Assembly: GCA_963965975.1 (NCBI GenBank)
Contig: OZ014423.1
Span: 5,978,301-6,042,300 of the forward strand
Length of the DNA: 64,000 bases
Reading direction: 5' to 3'
Origin: Xestospongia bergquistia
Taxonomy: Eukaryota; Porifera; Demospongiae; Haplosclerida; Petrosiidae
The translations under genes were made by a program, and so were the position numbers. Of this stretch, positions 12,801-27,800 are shown piece after piece (the first letter of the stretch is position 1; the number at the start of each line of letters is the position of its first letter). The notes under the pieces were generated by a model. It worked only from the letters and a program-made list of their open reading frames with translations, did not search any database and was not told the DNA's origin.

Positions 12801-15800
12801 GTAATCCAGTTGTATCTTCGATAGCTGCAAAGCCATGTTTCAAATAGGTGTCATTTCTAGAAGTAGCAAGTCCTGCTTTGTCTTTGATATTGTTTCTGTC
12901 TGTTATTGAGAGAGTCAGAGTCAATACTACTTTATCAGAAGTGTCATGAGTTCCTGACATAATGTCATAAGTTACAGATGGACTTGAGGCAGCATTCTGA
13001 AGAGTAAAACGATTGACAATTAGTGTACTACCTGAAATAGTCTCAGAAAACGTTAGAGTTAGATCTCCACTGTCAGCATCGTAAGTGAAATTTGTTAACT
13101 GAGGTGGTGTCATATCGATGCCATGGACTGAAGCTTTTTTTGCATCATCATTGTCAATTTCATTAATTTGATTACCAAAGAAATCTCGAGCTAATGTACT
13201 GGGGAAAGAGATAAAGGTATTATTGATGCTTGTACCAAGACCAGGCGTTTGTTTGAGATTATTCAAATCATCTGCTAGAAGACTGATGTTGAATATTTTG
13301 TTTGACAGCATAGTTGTAATGGATCCACCACTCAGTACAATACTATCAGCTAGATCTGATGATGATTTCTGCAATCTAATAACAGTGATGTTGAAACTGG
13401 ATTCTTCTATAGCCTCAGAAAAGCTAAGGATAATACTACCAGTATTGATGCTGAGTTCAAAATCAAGAAGAGATGGTGAAATAGTATCAGCAAAAACCTT
13501 GAATGCCTGCTTAACAGTTTTTACTACTCCTAACCCAGCTATATCTTCAATGAAGTCAGCTGTAAGTGATATGTATGTATCTGTTTTATCTGTGCCAATT
13601 TCTGTGTTGTACTTAAGGGCATTCAAGTCAGCTGCTGCAAGTTGTATTTCAAGTGTGTAGTCATTAGTGCCAATTGGATTTCCACCAGTGAGTGTAACAG
13701 CAATGTTATTGGATATGTTAGTATCAGGAAGGAAAGTAAGTTCTGAAGTTGTGACAGTAGCTATGTTCATTATGTCATCAAAGGTAAGTGCTAAACGTCC
13801 CAAATCAAAATCCAGAGTAAAATTAATTAATCTAGGTGGAGTGGTATCTTCTTCAAATGTTGTAACAGCCAAAGCTGAAGTAGATAGAATGGCTGGTGCT
13901 TTATTATTGGCAGTATCAGAAAGGGCTCCGTACTTCATAAACACATGAGTATTACTGGCACCAGTCCCTATATTTTCCTCCACCTTTATTGCTTGTAAAT
14001 CTTCATCAGCTAAAGTAATAATAACTTCACGTTTATCATTGATATCAACATAAGATACTGAGCCTCCAGTCAGTGTGTAGTTAACTCCACCATTAGATAG
14101 TTGCTGCAGTGTAATGTTGGCAAAAACAATGTTATCAGATAGAGGTTCATCTGCCTTTAATTGAAGGGTTCCAGCATCAATATCAAGTAGAGTAAATGTT
14201 ATTCCACTAGGTGGAGTCTGATCAGGAACGTAAGTCTTTACCCTCAAACCATTTCCATCCCTACGAGCTTCAATAAAATTTCTTGTACCAAGTTTTCCTG
14301 CACCAACATCTCGTATGAAGGTTGTGTTATATGTTATGTATGTATTACTAGATATTGTGGCTAAATTGAGATTAGCTTTGATAGCAACAGCATCATTATT
14401 GACAAGTACAGTTCTGACAACATCATTTGGTGTGTTTGTTAATTTGGTGAGATCTGTGAGAGTGAAAAATGTTGTCCCATTTTTAGCATCTTGAAATATG
14501 AGTTCTGTTTCTTCAAGTACTGCAGCATCCACAACTTCATCAAAAGTGAAAGTGAGGGCAAGAGTGTCCATATCAAGATCATAAGATAGTAGTTTAGGAG
14601 GAGTTTCATCAGATATAATGGAAGTGGCTCGTTCTGTTGTAACAAATGCATTTCTGCCTTCAACAGGTAAGATTTGATTTCCAGCAGGGTCTTCAATGAA
14701 GTAAGAAGAGAATCTAATGAAACAGGATGCTTCTTGACGACAAAGAAGGAAATTTAGCTTGATTTTATTTAGTACATTATCACTGAGATTAATAATAATT
14801 GTATCATTATCTTCATCAGCAAATGTTGCATTGTCAAGTTGAACTCCAGGTGCTCCTGCGATATGGGACTGATGAATGGATAAAGTAGTTAAGTTGATAG
14901 TTGATGTGCGCACTTCTTCTGTAAATGAAAGAATAAGCTGACCTCTATCAAAGTCAAAAGATATGAACTCAGCTAGGCCAGGTTGTGAGGTGTCATCTGT
15001 TACATTGATTGCCTTGACAGCTTCTCCATCAGAGATGGCTTGAACTCGATGTTGACTTGTGTCATTGACAAATGTAGCATCCAGAGTGATGAAACAATCA
15101 TCAACACTAGTGCAAAATCCACTGTCAAGAATGCCAGTATAATCATCAAGACTAAGATCAATGACAACAGAGTTGAAAGAGTCTATAGAAGTGGTTGAAG
15201 TTGAGAATGTGAATGTGATTTCGTTGTCAGGGCGAGACTGATGACTTTGCAAATGAGCTCGATTGATTTGGACACTAGATGGGTCAAGAGCTTCTGAGAA
15301 AATGAGAGTTATTTGCCTTGATTGAAGATTGAGTCTGAATTCTTTAAGTTCAGGCTGGTTGTCATCCCCAATGAAGGTGGATGTTTTTAGGGTCACAGGA
15401 ATTATGGAATTACCATGCATATCCTGAACAGCAGTTGACAGAATGGAAAGGTAAGTGTTGTTTTTATTAGTAGCCAGATCAGTGTTGGCTTTGATGGCAT
15501 TAAGATCAGCATCAATTAAATCAAGTTCAATAGACACAGCATAGTTTATCATTGGTGTTGCTATGCTTAGTGAGACCACTCTATTACTCATTGATTCATT
15601 ATGTACTAGGCTAATACCGGTGGGATTGAGTTGAGTCAAGTCAATAGTCTCAGAGAATGTCATTGTCAGCATGCCAGTGTTAATATCAAGTGAAAAACTG
15701 TCCAATTCTGGCCTAATGTCATCACCAATGTAATTTGATGCTTGTTTGCTGAAGATCTCATTCATAGGATTATTGGATGTATCTGATACTGTACTACTAG

Positions 15801-18800
15801 CAAATGATATAAATGAATCATTAACTGATGTTAAGAGTCCAGTCTTAGCAGCAATATTGTTGAAATCATTTTTACCAATGTCAATAACTATTATATTACT
15901 ACTAGAGCTGTTAGTAGAGCTGGAAGATGTCAGAGAGTATGTCTCTGTACTGTCACTGTTTTTAAAAGTGATTCTAGTAATATCGAGTGTGGAGATGTTT
16001 ACAGTTTCTGAGAAAGTTAAAATTAATTTACTTGTGTTCATGTTGATCACAAATGAATTGAGAACAGGAGGTGATGTGTCAGGAATATACTGATCAGCTT
16101 GATGTAATACACCAGTGAATAAATTGTCATAATAATCTTGTAATGCCTCAGCAGAGATATTGATGTATGTGTTGTCTCTGTTGGTAGCCAATTGGCTCTT
16201 GAGTACTAGTCCATCAATGTCATCAATTGAGAGATCTATAATGACAACATTGCCATCCTCCGATATGATGTCACTACTTTGAAGTGTATAAGAGGATTCC
16301 TTCGAGAATAAAGCAGAGTCAGATTGCAAAGTGACACCTGATAGCATGAAAGTACTCATGTCTATGACTTCATCAAATGTCAGCACTATTCTTGTTGCAT
16401 TGAGATCAAGTGTAAAGCTTAAGAGCTCTGGGCTAAGTGTATCTTCTATAACAGTAGATACATTCAGTGGAGAATTAGATGTAATTTCCACAATAGGATT
16501 ATTAAATGAATCAGAAAAGGCTGTTGAAGACACAGTCAGGAAGGTATTGAGCTTGTCTGTAGCAAGGAAGCTATTAAAAGTCAATGCAAAGAGGTCATCA
16601 TTGCAGAAGTCAATTCTGCAAACATTAAATTCTGGACACTTAAATATACTACAAGTTAATGTGTACTGTGAGAGAACTGGTTCACTTGATGTATTCTGTA
16701 ATGTGATGCCTGAAGCATTGAAAAAGCTCAGTGGAATAACTTCATTGAAAGTGAGTTCAATGAAGCTATCATTTAAGTTTAATGAATAACCTAGCAGTTC
16801 TGGGCTGGTATGATCAGCTTGAAATTGATCGGGCTTCAGGCCTAGAGCATTATCACTGCTGATGACAGCAATAGAATTGTTATTGGTATCAATAACAGTA
16901 ACAGATAATGCCGTTAAGAATGTACTTTCAGGATCAATAGCTAGTGAAGACACATTTTGAATAGAGAACAGATCAACATCACTGAAACTAAGTTCAACAA
17001 TGGTATTATTGATTAGTACAGCATTAGAATTAGACAGAGTGTATGAGCCACCAGAGATGGATGCAGCTAGATCAGTAGAGTCTTGTAGTGAAATTCCTGT
17101 GACATCAAATGAGTTGATGTCAATAGTTTCAGAGAAAGTGAGAGTCAGTAGAGCACCATCCATATCAAGTGAAAAGGACACAATCGAAGGACTGGTCACA
17201 TCTTCTTCAAAATCTAACGTTTTCTTTGCATTTGACTGAGAAACCTCAATTACTGAGTTGTTGGCTAAGTCAAATATCATATCACTTGGAAAAGAAATAT
17301 AAGTGTTATTTTCATTAGTAGCTAAGTCAGTAAGAGCTTTGATATTGTTCAGGTCATCAGCTGTAAGAGTGACTATTGCTGTGTATCCATCAGATGATCT
17401 AACAGCCGATCCACTGGTCAAATTGTATTCAACTCCAGAACCGTTACTTAGGCTTTGCAGAGTAATTTTTGTAATTAGGATAGTGCTCACATTGATCCCT
17501 TCAGAGAAGGTCATGTTAAGAGTGCCAGAGTCAATGTCAAGACTAAAACTCTCAAGCATAGGATGTACCTCATCTTGGGTAAAGTCAGACACTTGCTTTG
17601 CCTTTCCATCTGTAATTGCAAGAACATCTTTTCCATTTGTATCATCAATCACTGAAGCTCTCATGGCTAAGAAGGTATCATCAGGAGAGGTTGCAACTCC
17701 TGGAATAGACTTAAGGTTCAGGAAATCCTCATCAGAGAGAATGACCCTAATTTGGTCACCATTTGTACTGTTAGTAGTTGATTTTCCTGTCAGCTGATAG
17801 AAAGGTCCAGTACTTCTTGTTTTACCAGATTGTATCACAATTCCAGCTGCATTAAAAGTACTAGCAGAGGTAATGTCGGAAAATGTTAGAAATAATACTC
17901 CAGTATTCATATCCAGACCAAAGTTTAAGAGTTCCAATATGTCACCAGCTGCTTGGTAACCTGCAGCACTAGCACATTCAATTTCTTCTATATCATTACC
18001 AGAGACATCTTCTACAGATCCATTAACAATAGCAAGGTTGGTACTTTGAATATCAACAGCTAGTGAACTGTCAAATTTCATTTTAGTTACATCTTTCCCT
18101 TCGAGGTTTAAGATAAGTTCAAGTATGGAACTACTACTTGGTTCAAAAGTGCCCCCAGTAAGCTGGAGAGAGGATGAATCATCTGAGCAATTAGATTTAA
18201 CAGTAAAGCCAGTAGCATTACCATTAGTATCCGATACTGGTTCATCAAAAGTCATTATCAACTGAAATGTTTCAAAGTCAATTCTAAAAGATCTAAGTTT
18301 AGGTGGAGTTGTATCATTGATATAGGTATTGATTTGGAAGCCAATAGCAGTAGCTTTGTTTCCATTGGGATTGAGAGCAACATCTGTGACAGTATTGACA
18401 GCAAGGACAACAAAGGAGTCATCAATACTAGTAGCAAAGTCAGCATGTTTTAGGGCATTCAAATCATTGGTTGTTATTTTTACAACAATTTTGTTTGCTT
18501 GAGGTGTTGAGAATGTTCCACCTGATAGAGTAATGGACCTTGTAGAATCTGTCACATTGTCCTCTGCTTGAATGGTAATTCCTTTTACATTCACAGAAGA
18601 AGCTTTGATAGGCTCATTGAAAATCAGAGTTATTGTTCCATTGTTCATATCTAATTCTGCTTCCTGTAAAGAAGGACTTTCCTTGTCTGGAGTAAGTTCA
18701 TTAACAATGAAACCAGGAGCCACATCTTCAACTTCTTTCAATTGATTGCCATATATATCTGTGACTAAAGATTCATTGGACTTGATGTAACAATTTCCTC

Positions 18801-21800
18801 TGTATACACAAATGTGAGACAACTCCTTGACTTCAAATAAGTCATTAGTTGTCAGAGTGAAGGTTAGAATATGGCTATTATTACCATGAAAGGTACCACC
18901 TGTGAATTGATAGGTTTCTAGGGGTCTGTCATGAAGACTCTGAAGTATAAGAAACTCTGGTTGGAAGCTAGAAGCTTGTACTGTTTCTGTGAACTCAATG
19001 GAAAGTTCACCAGTTTGGAGATTGAATGAAATGAATTTGAAAATCTCTGGTTGGGTAGTATCATTGGTAAAATCTGAAGGAGCCATGGCACTAAGATCAT
19101 ATACACCATGCCCAGCCATGTCTTCAGTAATATTCTCAGGAAAACTGAGGAAGCAATCATTAGCTGTGTCAGAAGAGCAAAGATTGGTGATACGTTTAAT
19201 CTCATTGATGTCTGCTCTGCCAAGTTGGATCTGTACAATATGACTATTTCCAAGTATTACTTCACTAGTATTAAGGGAGAATTTAGAAGTGGCTGAAATA
19301 TTTGAGTTCTCTAAGAGAATGCTAGAAACAATGAAAGTAGACACATTAATGGTTTCATCAAATGTAATTGTAATAAGGCCTTCATCTAAATCAAACTCAT
19401 ATGACATGGCAGATGGTCTGATGTTGTCTCCAGTAAATATAGCCACTTGTTTAGCAGACACAGATGTTACTGGGAACAGCCTATTGTCATTCATGTCATA
19501 TACTCCATCAGAAGCAATAGTGATGTATGTAGTATTGACAGATATGGCTAGCTCTGATGCTCTGGTGATGGCATTTTTATCAACAGAAAGGAGTGTGAAT
19601 TCAATCACATTGCTTGGTGTATTTGTGATGACTTGTCCTCCTGTTAAGCTAACAGATGCTGTTGATTCTGTCTCAGTCTCAGTAGACTGAAAAGTCACAA
19701 GGCTGGGCATAAAGGTGGATACATTGACAGTCTCAGAAAAAGTCAAGACAACAATGTTAGTTGTTAGGTCTAGTTCAAAGCTGGAGAGTCGAGGTCTAAT
19801 GCGATCTGGTTCAAATTCATCAACTGTGAGTGCTTCTGTTGTATCAACAGGTAAGTTAGAAATGCCTGCAGAGTCCAAAATAAGGTTTGATTCAGCAGAC
19901 AAGAAAGTGTTGGATGCTTTTGTGGCTAAGTTAGTAACAGCCTTAATATCATTAAGATCACTATTGGTGAGCTCAATGACCAAAATATTGTCTTTCAGAG
20001 TTGTTACTTCACCACCAGAGAGAGTGACATTGACTGTTGAATCATTGGCTTTGCTCTGAATTGTAAGAAGTGCTGCATTAATGCTTGAAGAATTCACAGC
20101 TTCACTGAAAGTCAAGAAAAGCTTGTCAGCTGTAAGATCAAGTGTGAACCCAGTTAGTGATGGAGGAAGAAAATCAGCAGTAATATTCAGTACTTTAACA
20201 GCAGCTGCTGGACTAATTTCAGCAATTCCATTTCCAGCTACATCTCGAATTCCATTAAAAGGCAGTACCATGTAGGTGCTATCCACAGTTTGACCAAGTG
20301 GTGGTAATGCAAGAATGTCTTCTGCATCAGAAGCGTCTACAAAGAAGCTGATAGCTGAAGAGAATGAAGGGGATATAGAGACAGTCATGAAGGTGTAGTT
20401 GACAGCAGTTGAGTCTTGATCTGCAAATAGAGTTATAGCGGACTCATTTAATGAGGATGCATTCACAATCTCTGAGAAATAAAGTGTTACTTTGAGTTCA
20501 TTACCAGATGTTACAAGATCAAACCCAGTTAGCTGAGGAGCAGATGTGTCAGGTATGAAATCACTTGCTTTCTTGGCAGAAGAACTTAAAATAGGCTGGA
20601 CTTGATTGTCAGAAGTGTCGTTCAAAGTAGCAGCAGTGAAATAGATGTAAGTTGAGTTAATACCAATACCAAAATCTAAAATTTCTTTAATTTTATTGAG
20701 ATCATCATTGAGCATTGTAATGTTGATAACAAGATCATTGTTTTCAGTTACGTCTCCTCCAGAGAGATCAATATAGTCTCCAGCACTCTCACTTTGCTGA
20801 ATGCTTATATGTCTTACTTGTACTGATTCGGCTGATACTACTTTAGAAAATGTCAATGACAAGAGACCTTCATCAAGATCAAAGAGGAAATCAACAAGTT
20901 CTGGTGATGTATCATCTGGTGTAACGTCAGATGCTTGAAGAGCATCATTGAGAAAAATTCCTTCGACATCAATGCCACTAGTATCCTTAATAGCTCCTTC
21001 ATCCATTACTATGTAAGTGTTAGTAATGTCAGTGCCAAGAGCTTTTGTTTTCTGAAGGAAGGATATGTCAGCAAGATTTAAATCAAGTGTCAAGATTGGA
21101 TCATAGTTTGGAGTGACACTATCAAAGCCTGTGAGTTGTCTATCAGTCAGTTGTTTTGCAATTTGTGCATTCTGGACACTTTGCAGAGTAAGTTGGGTAG
21201 ATGAAAGGGACATTGCGGATACAGTCTCACTGAATGTCAATATGAGTGTTCCAACATTTAAGTTTAGGGTGAAGGCATCTAGTGTGGGAGCTGTAGTGTC
21301 AGCAAAAACATATGACGATTGTTTAGCATTAGCTACCAAGAGACTCTCAATAGGATTTCCACTTAAGTCTCTTATTGCATCTGATAAGAAATGTAGAAAA
21401 GTATTATTTGGCTCTGTACCAAGATTGGTAGTGGCCTTCAAGTTATTGAGATCACTGGTTGTTAAGTTGATTGTAATGATTGGATTATTGACTGTTGAAG
21501 TATTACCTCCTGTCAATCGAAGCTGAGATCCTCCACTTATAGTGCTGTTGATGAAGAAGAAAGCCTTGGTGTTGATCGAGCTGGCTGAAACAGATTCAGA
21601 AAAGGTCAACTTAAGTGTGCCTGTGTTGAGATCAAGTGTGAACTCAGTGAGTGTTGGAGGAACATTATCTATAGCATGATCAGAAGCTTTTTTAGCAGAC
21701 TCAGTAGATATTGCTATGATTTCATTGCCAGCCATATCACTAATGGTAGAGCTAGTAAGAGCTAGGAATGTGTTGTTGGAATCATTACCAATGGCTGGCC

Positions 21801-24800
21801 TTTCCTTTAAGAAATTTAGGTCATCATTGTGGAGGTAGTAACTGAAAAAATTAGCTGAAACATTTGGTTGAGAATAACCAGCATTAGATAATATTAATGT
21901 AATGACACCATCAACAGAGCCATTTTGAGCACTTTGAAGTGTAATTTGACCAGGTTTGAATGTAGAGATATTGACAGTCTCAGTAAAGCTCAAATTGAGA
22001 GCTCCTAAGTCTAAATCTAGTACATATGAAGAGAGTTGAGGACTTATACTGTCATCAATAAATTCTGCAGCCTGAAGTGATTGGGTAGAGACTATTTCAA
22101 TCATTGGATTATTAAACAAATCATAGACCATGTTTCCTGAACCACTAAGGTAGGTATTATCATGGCTAGTAGCTAAGTTTCCAAGTCCTTTCAGTTTGTT
22201 ACTGTCTACAGAGTTAAGAGGAAGACGAATTTTGTAGTTGTCAAAATTTATGGCATCACCGCCAGTTAAAGTATAAAAGACTGCATCTACATCACTTCCA
22301 TCACCAGTGTTGTACAGAGTTAGTTCAGTAGCATCAAAGGTCTCATGATCAACTGCATCATCAAAAGTGAAGTCTATGTACTCATTGTTTAAATTAAATG
22401 TGTAGTTGAGAAGTGTTGGTCCTGTGTTATCACGGATGTAATCTTGAGCCTGCAGAGCAGCTGAAGAAAGCACAGGTGTAATCATGTTACCAGCAGGATC
22501 TGTGAATGCACTACTGGTGAATGCTAAATAGCTATTGCTTCTAGCTCGACCTAAATTATTCAGTATCTTGATATCCTTTAAGTTTTCAGCAGAAAAGGTG
22601 ATGACCAATGTAGTACTTTGAGCATTAAAAGATGCTGCAGTACCTCCTGTCAGGGTGACAGATTGTCCTCCAGTCATTGTTTCTTGCAGAGTAATTCCAC
22701 TAAAGGTAACACCAGATGGAAGAATAGGCTCATCAAAAGATACTCTTAGATGTCCTTCATCCATATCAAGTAAAACAAATCCATCAGCATTAACATTTGG
22801 TCCAATACTGTCTGGTGTAAAGTCATCAATTTTAAGAGCATTGAAATCATTAAGACGTGGATTCACTTGAAGATTGACTGTATCTCTAATCATGTTCTCA
22901 GAGTAAACAATGTATGTATTATTCACATTAGTGGCAATTGTGTCATCAGCTTTTATATTTCTAACGTCATCATCTGAAATTACAAATTCCAGTGTAATTG
23001 CATAGCTGTTTGTCAGTAGTCTCAATCCAACTGGGTCAAGATTTATGGATTTTGTAGCATTTTCAGAGCCTTGGATGGATATGAACTCAGTTCTGAAAGT
23101 ACGATAGTCAACAGTCTCATCAAATGTAATTGAGAGTATATTAGAAGTTAGATTAAGAGTGAATGAGATAGCATTTGGTCTAATACTATCTTCAATTAAC
23201 TGTGATGCTGAGAATGCCGCTCCATCAGCATCTGTAACAGGCATGAATCTGTTGTCAGACATGTCATTAATGAAATCTTCAGTAAGTCTTAAATGACAGG
23301 CACTCTCAAGAGCACAGAGGAATGTTTCTACCTTTTTAGCTTTTAACTGATTTAAATCATTGTCTGTAATGTTGATGATAATGGATGGTCCATTTTGGCT
23401 AATTGTGGAACCTCCAGTTAGTGTATAAGAATCAAAGTTAGGTAAACTTGAAGAAGGTTTATTTTGTAATGTGATAGATGAAAAATTTACTGATGAAATG
23501 TTTGCAGTTTCAGAGAATGATAAGGTGATTGTACCATCAGTGAAGTCAATAACTGCAAATTCACTTAGTTTTGGTCGGACATAATCAGCTAAAAAGATGT
23601 CAACCATTTCTGCCTCTGCTTCAGAGAAGCCAACTACTTGATTGCCATAAATGTCAGTTCCAAAAGAATTATCCATTGCTAAATAGCAGTTGCCACTTGT
23701 AGTACAAAGATTTTCTAGTTGGTAAATCTCATTCAAGTCATCAGTTGAAAATCGTAAAGTTATGTTAACCGAATCAGAAGATACAATAGTTCCAGGCTTT
23801 AGACTAACTCTTGTTGTGCCATCAGTATCATTGAGAATAGTAAGAGCAGAGAAAGTAATACTTGAAGCTGATATTGGTTCATCAAAACGAAGTGTCAAGG
23901 TTTCATTGCTTAGGTCAATATCCCAACTAAGAAGACTTGGGTTAGTAGTGTCTCTAGTAAAAGCAGATGCTGCTGCTTGTTCTTCTTCCATTGCATTTCC
24001 ACTGATATCATCAACAAATCCTGTAGCAAAACTCAATACAGTAGATTCTGCATTCCGTATGATAGTAGGTAAAGCTTTGATGTTGTTAAGATCATTGGAT
24101 GGGATAAGTAGGCTTACAACTGAAGTGTTTACTGCTGTTTCAACAATAACATTTTCCAAAGAATAACTCGAATCTGGTGAAACATCAGGACTGCTTTTCA
24201 GTGTAAGTTTAGATGTGTCTATAGAGCCAATGTTTACTGTATCTGTGAAAGATATGCTGAGCCTACCAGCATCAGCATCAAATGAAAATCTAATAAGACG
24301 AGGAGGGGAAGAATCCAAACCCAATACTGCACTACGTAAGGTCAACGGAGGAACAACATAATTGCCAGAATAGTCTTGAACTGTTAAATTGTAAAGAATG
24401 AGCTCACTAGGGTCAGCAACAAGGGAGTTCAATTGAAATATGTCTATATCTGATAATGTTATTGTGACCACTTCTGGGCTGCCAAGTATTGGGGCTGACA
24501 AAGTACTGCCACTAGTGAGATTATAAAATGTGCTGTTGGCCACAGATGTGACTTCTAAAGTTGTTACTGGAAAGGTGTCTCTATCAACAACTTCAGAAAA
24601 AGTAAGAGAAAGAAACAAAGCCATCTGATTAAAGGCAAAACCTTGAACTGTAGGTCGAGTGGTATCAGCTGTGAACAATGTAACACCTTTTCGAGCTTCA
24701 TCTATAAACAAATTAGCATAATCTTTCAGCCCGTTTGTACCAATGTTTAAAAATGTGTTGTTTTTCGTAGTTGCTAAGTTTCTGTCTTGTTTTAGAGCAT

Positions 24801-27800
24801 TCAGATCCGCATCTGTAAGTTGGAATTGAATTGTTGTATCCCTATTCAAGCTTTGCAGTGACCCCATAGTAGTATCAGTCAGACCTTTTCCATCACTAAT
24901 GGTTTCATTACGTTCAATAGACAGATCTGTGATAACTAAACTACTCAATTGCACAGCTTCGCTAAAATTCATAGTAATTATACCAGAATCCATATCTAAG
25001 TCAAAACCCAGAAGTAATGGTTTTGTAAGGTCAAGGGAAACACTACCAGCAGCTTTTGCACTGGTATTAGAAATAGGGGTTATTGATAGGTCTCTGGTAT
25101 CTGTGAAAGCATCAGCAGTGAAAGAGACATAGGTATTAGAAACGGAATTGGCAAGATTAGCAGTCCTCTTTAAGTCATTTAAGTCATTCTCAACTAATGA
25201 CACTTCAACAATATGTGAATTATTCCCAGTAATACTTCCATCAGTTAAGGGAACAGATATGGCAGATGATAACGCTGAGTTTTGGATAGTAATGCTGCTA
25301 AAAACTACATCATTAACAGCAATAACTTTTGTAAAAACAAAGGACATAACACCACTGTTCATATCAAGAGTGAATGATGAGAGAGAGGGGTTAGTAGTAT
25401 CAGGAGTGAAGTCTGCTGTAAGGATTTGAAGTGATTCATTGGATAATATGGCCTTGGCTCTGTTGCTGTTTGTATCATTGACTAGTTGTGTTGTTACTGA
25501 AATAAAAGTAGTGTCAACATTTGCACCAACTGTGAACTGTTTTTGAAGATTTAGTGTGTCATCAGTTGATAGTTTAATGGCTATTTCAAGGCCATCTTCA
25601 TTGCTAGGTACACTGTTGGTTAACTGGTAACTACCTTGTGCACTGGATAGAGTCACAGAATCCAGCAGGGTGATAGCAGATACATCAAAAGTTTGTGCAT
25701 CAATAGTTTCAGAGAAAGTAAGGTTAAGTTGACCTTCATCTAAGTCTAAAGAGTATTGAATCAATTCAGGACCTGTAGTGTCAGGAATATAGTTATCAAC
25801 CCGACGGGCTGTAGTGGATGGTATCTCCACAACTGCATTGCCAGCTAAATCTAGAACACTGTTGGCTCCAATACTGATGTAAGTAGTAAGGTTATTTGTA
25901 GCAAGAGTTGTTTCTAATTTTATCTCATCTAGATCCCCTTTGGTTAATTGTATAGAAAGAGTAAATCCATCTTGTGAAACAGTGATGTCTGTATCAGACA
26001 AAGGAAGATCTTTGGATGAAAATGGTATTGAATTATGAAGTACAAATAATTCAAACATGACTGTTGTTGCATTAGGGAAGTCATTGAAGGTAAGATTTAG
26101 CAATCCTTCGTCTAAATCTAGAGCAAATGATTTCAATTCAGGAGGCTCTGTGTCAGCATAATAATTTGAAACTTTTAATGCTTTTCCATTAGTAATAGCT
26201 AGAACATCAATACCAAGTGTATCATCGACAGCAGATGCTCTCATGGTCAAGTAGGTGTTGTCAGAAGTTGTTGCTAAACCTACTCTAGATTTCAAACCAA
26301 ACAAGTCAGCATCAGAAAGTTGTACTTGGAGTTTATAACCATTTTCAATTACTATGAGATTACTACCAGAGGTTAATCGATATGTTGGTCCACTACCTGC
26401 AGACTTACCAGATTGGAATGACAAAGCAATGGGATTCCAAGAGCTACCGTCAACAACATCATCAAATGTGAGGTTAAGATGACCCAGATGCATATTAATA
26501 TCAAAAGATAAGAGTTGTAGTCTGATTGTGTCTACTCTGTGAACAGTCGTAGCAAAACAGTCAACATCATCTATTAGTTGAGAAGCCATGTCTTCCATTG
26601 ATCCAGCAACAATAGAAATAAAGGTATTAGAACTATTTGTTGCTAATGCTGTATCAGATTTGAGTTCAATTAGGTCAGTCATGAGTATAGAGATTGTTGT
26701 GACAGTCTGTCCATCTTTAACATTAACGGGAACAAAATTTCCACCAGTCAGTGTATGGTTTGAGCCTCCAGTACAGTTAGATTTTATTGTAATACCAGTG
26801 AATTCAAAGGAGGAAATTTTGATTGGTTCATTAAATGTTAGTGTAAGAGTATCAGCTTCCAGGTCAAGAGTGTAACCATCTAGAAGAGGCGGTGTAGTAT
26901 CATCTGTGTAATTCATAACTCTAAAGCCTGTATTGACTGCTTGAATAGCATTAGCAACACGAGCTAAATCAAAGATTGTACCAGTGTCTAATGTCAAAAA
27001 GGTGTTGTGACTTGCTGTGGCAAAGCTAGCAGCCTTAATAGCATTAGCATCAGTTTTTGACAATGCTATCATCAGAGTCACTTCATCTAGACTAGTTACA
27101 GTGCCTCCAGTTAATCTGTATATCTCTTCAGAAACATCAGTTGTAGCATTGGCTTTAAGTGTCAGTTTGGTGGTGTCTAAAGTATCAACATCAACTGGTT
27201 CATTGAATGACAGAGTGAGTTGGTTAGCATCAAGATCAAGTGAGAAATTTGTCAACTTTGGACTAGCCATATCAGTAATATAGTCTTGAACAATTTTTCC
27301 TGGTTGTTTGTGGGGAACACCAGCAAAATTGTTACCAGCCATGTCGTTAACTAATATGGTTGTAGCTGTGAAGTAACAATCACCACGATATGAACAGATT
27401 TCTGTTTGTCGTTTGAGTTCTGCTAAGTCACTCATTGTTAATGCAATAAATATTGTATCTGGGTCAGTCTGAGTGATTGTACCACCTGTTAGGTTGAGCT
27501 GTTTGTAAGGAGCTTCAAAAAGATTCTGTAGAGATATAGCTGTTGGATTAAATGTTGACTTGTTGATGGTTTCAGAAAAAATAAGAGTTATAGTTCCATT
27601 TTGAAGATCAATCTCTTGGAAGAAATTTAGACTTGGAGAGGTAGTGTCATTAGTGAAGTTAGTGACAGCCTTATTCATGACAGCCACAACTGAGAAGTCA
27701 GACATGTCCATTAAAGCAGTAGATGGGAATGACAAGAAACAGTCATTACTTACACTGAAAGTACAGAGACCATCTTCAAATTTGATATTATTCAGGTCAG

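Larger units (their letters stand above)
9391..17937 (-). repeat. Super-repeat 7 (23 domains)
   Basis: Complete block (8547 bp). The opening signature is VIDDTNGKDVLAITDGKAK (marker at 17606), preceded by MRAS as in super-repeat 6. Cys doublets are at positions 8-9 and 20-21. Two oddities are unique to this block: a four-cysteine segment in position 4 (about 16574-16653) and an extra lone Cys-loop domain at position 16 (loop near 12109-12129). Confidence 0.88.
17938..26520 (-). repeat. Super-repeat 6 (23 domains)
   Basis: Complete block (8583 bp). The opening signature is AVDDTLGIDVLAITNGKAL (marker at 26186), preceded by MRAS. Cys doublets are at positions 8-9 and 20-21, with Cys-x7-Cys at position 20. 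Position 23 repeats the extra cysteine pair seen at position 23 of super-repeat 5 (KSNC near 18187 and IECAS near 17990). Confidence 0.88.

Noticed and set aside
18918..19253. Minus-strand ORF of 111 codons in another frame
   Set aside because: It overlaps the coding frame of an intact repeat domain and has no sensible composition. Other short minus-strand ORFs in the same off-frame are likewise shadows.
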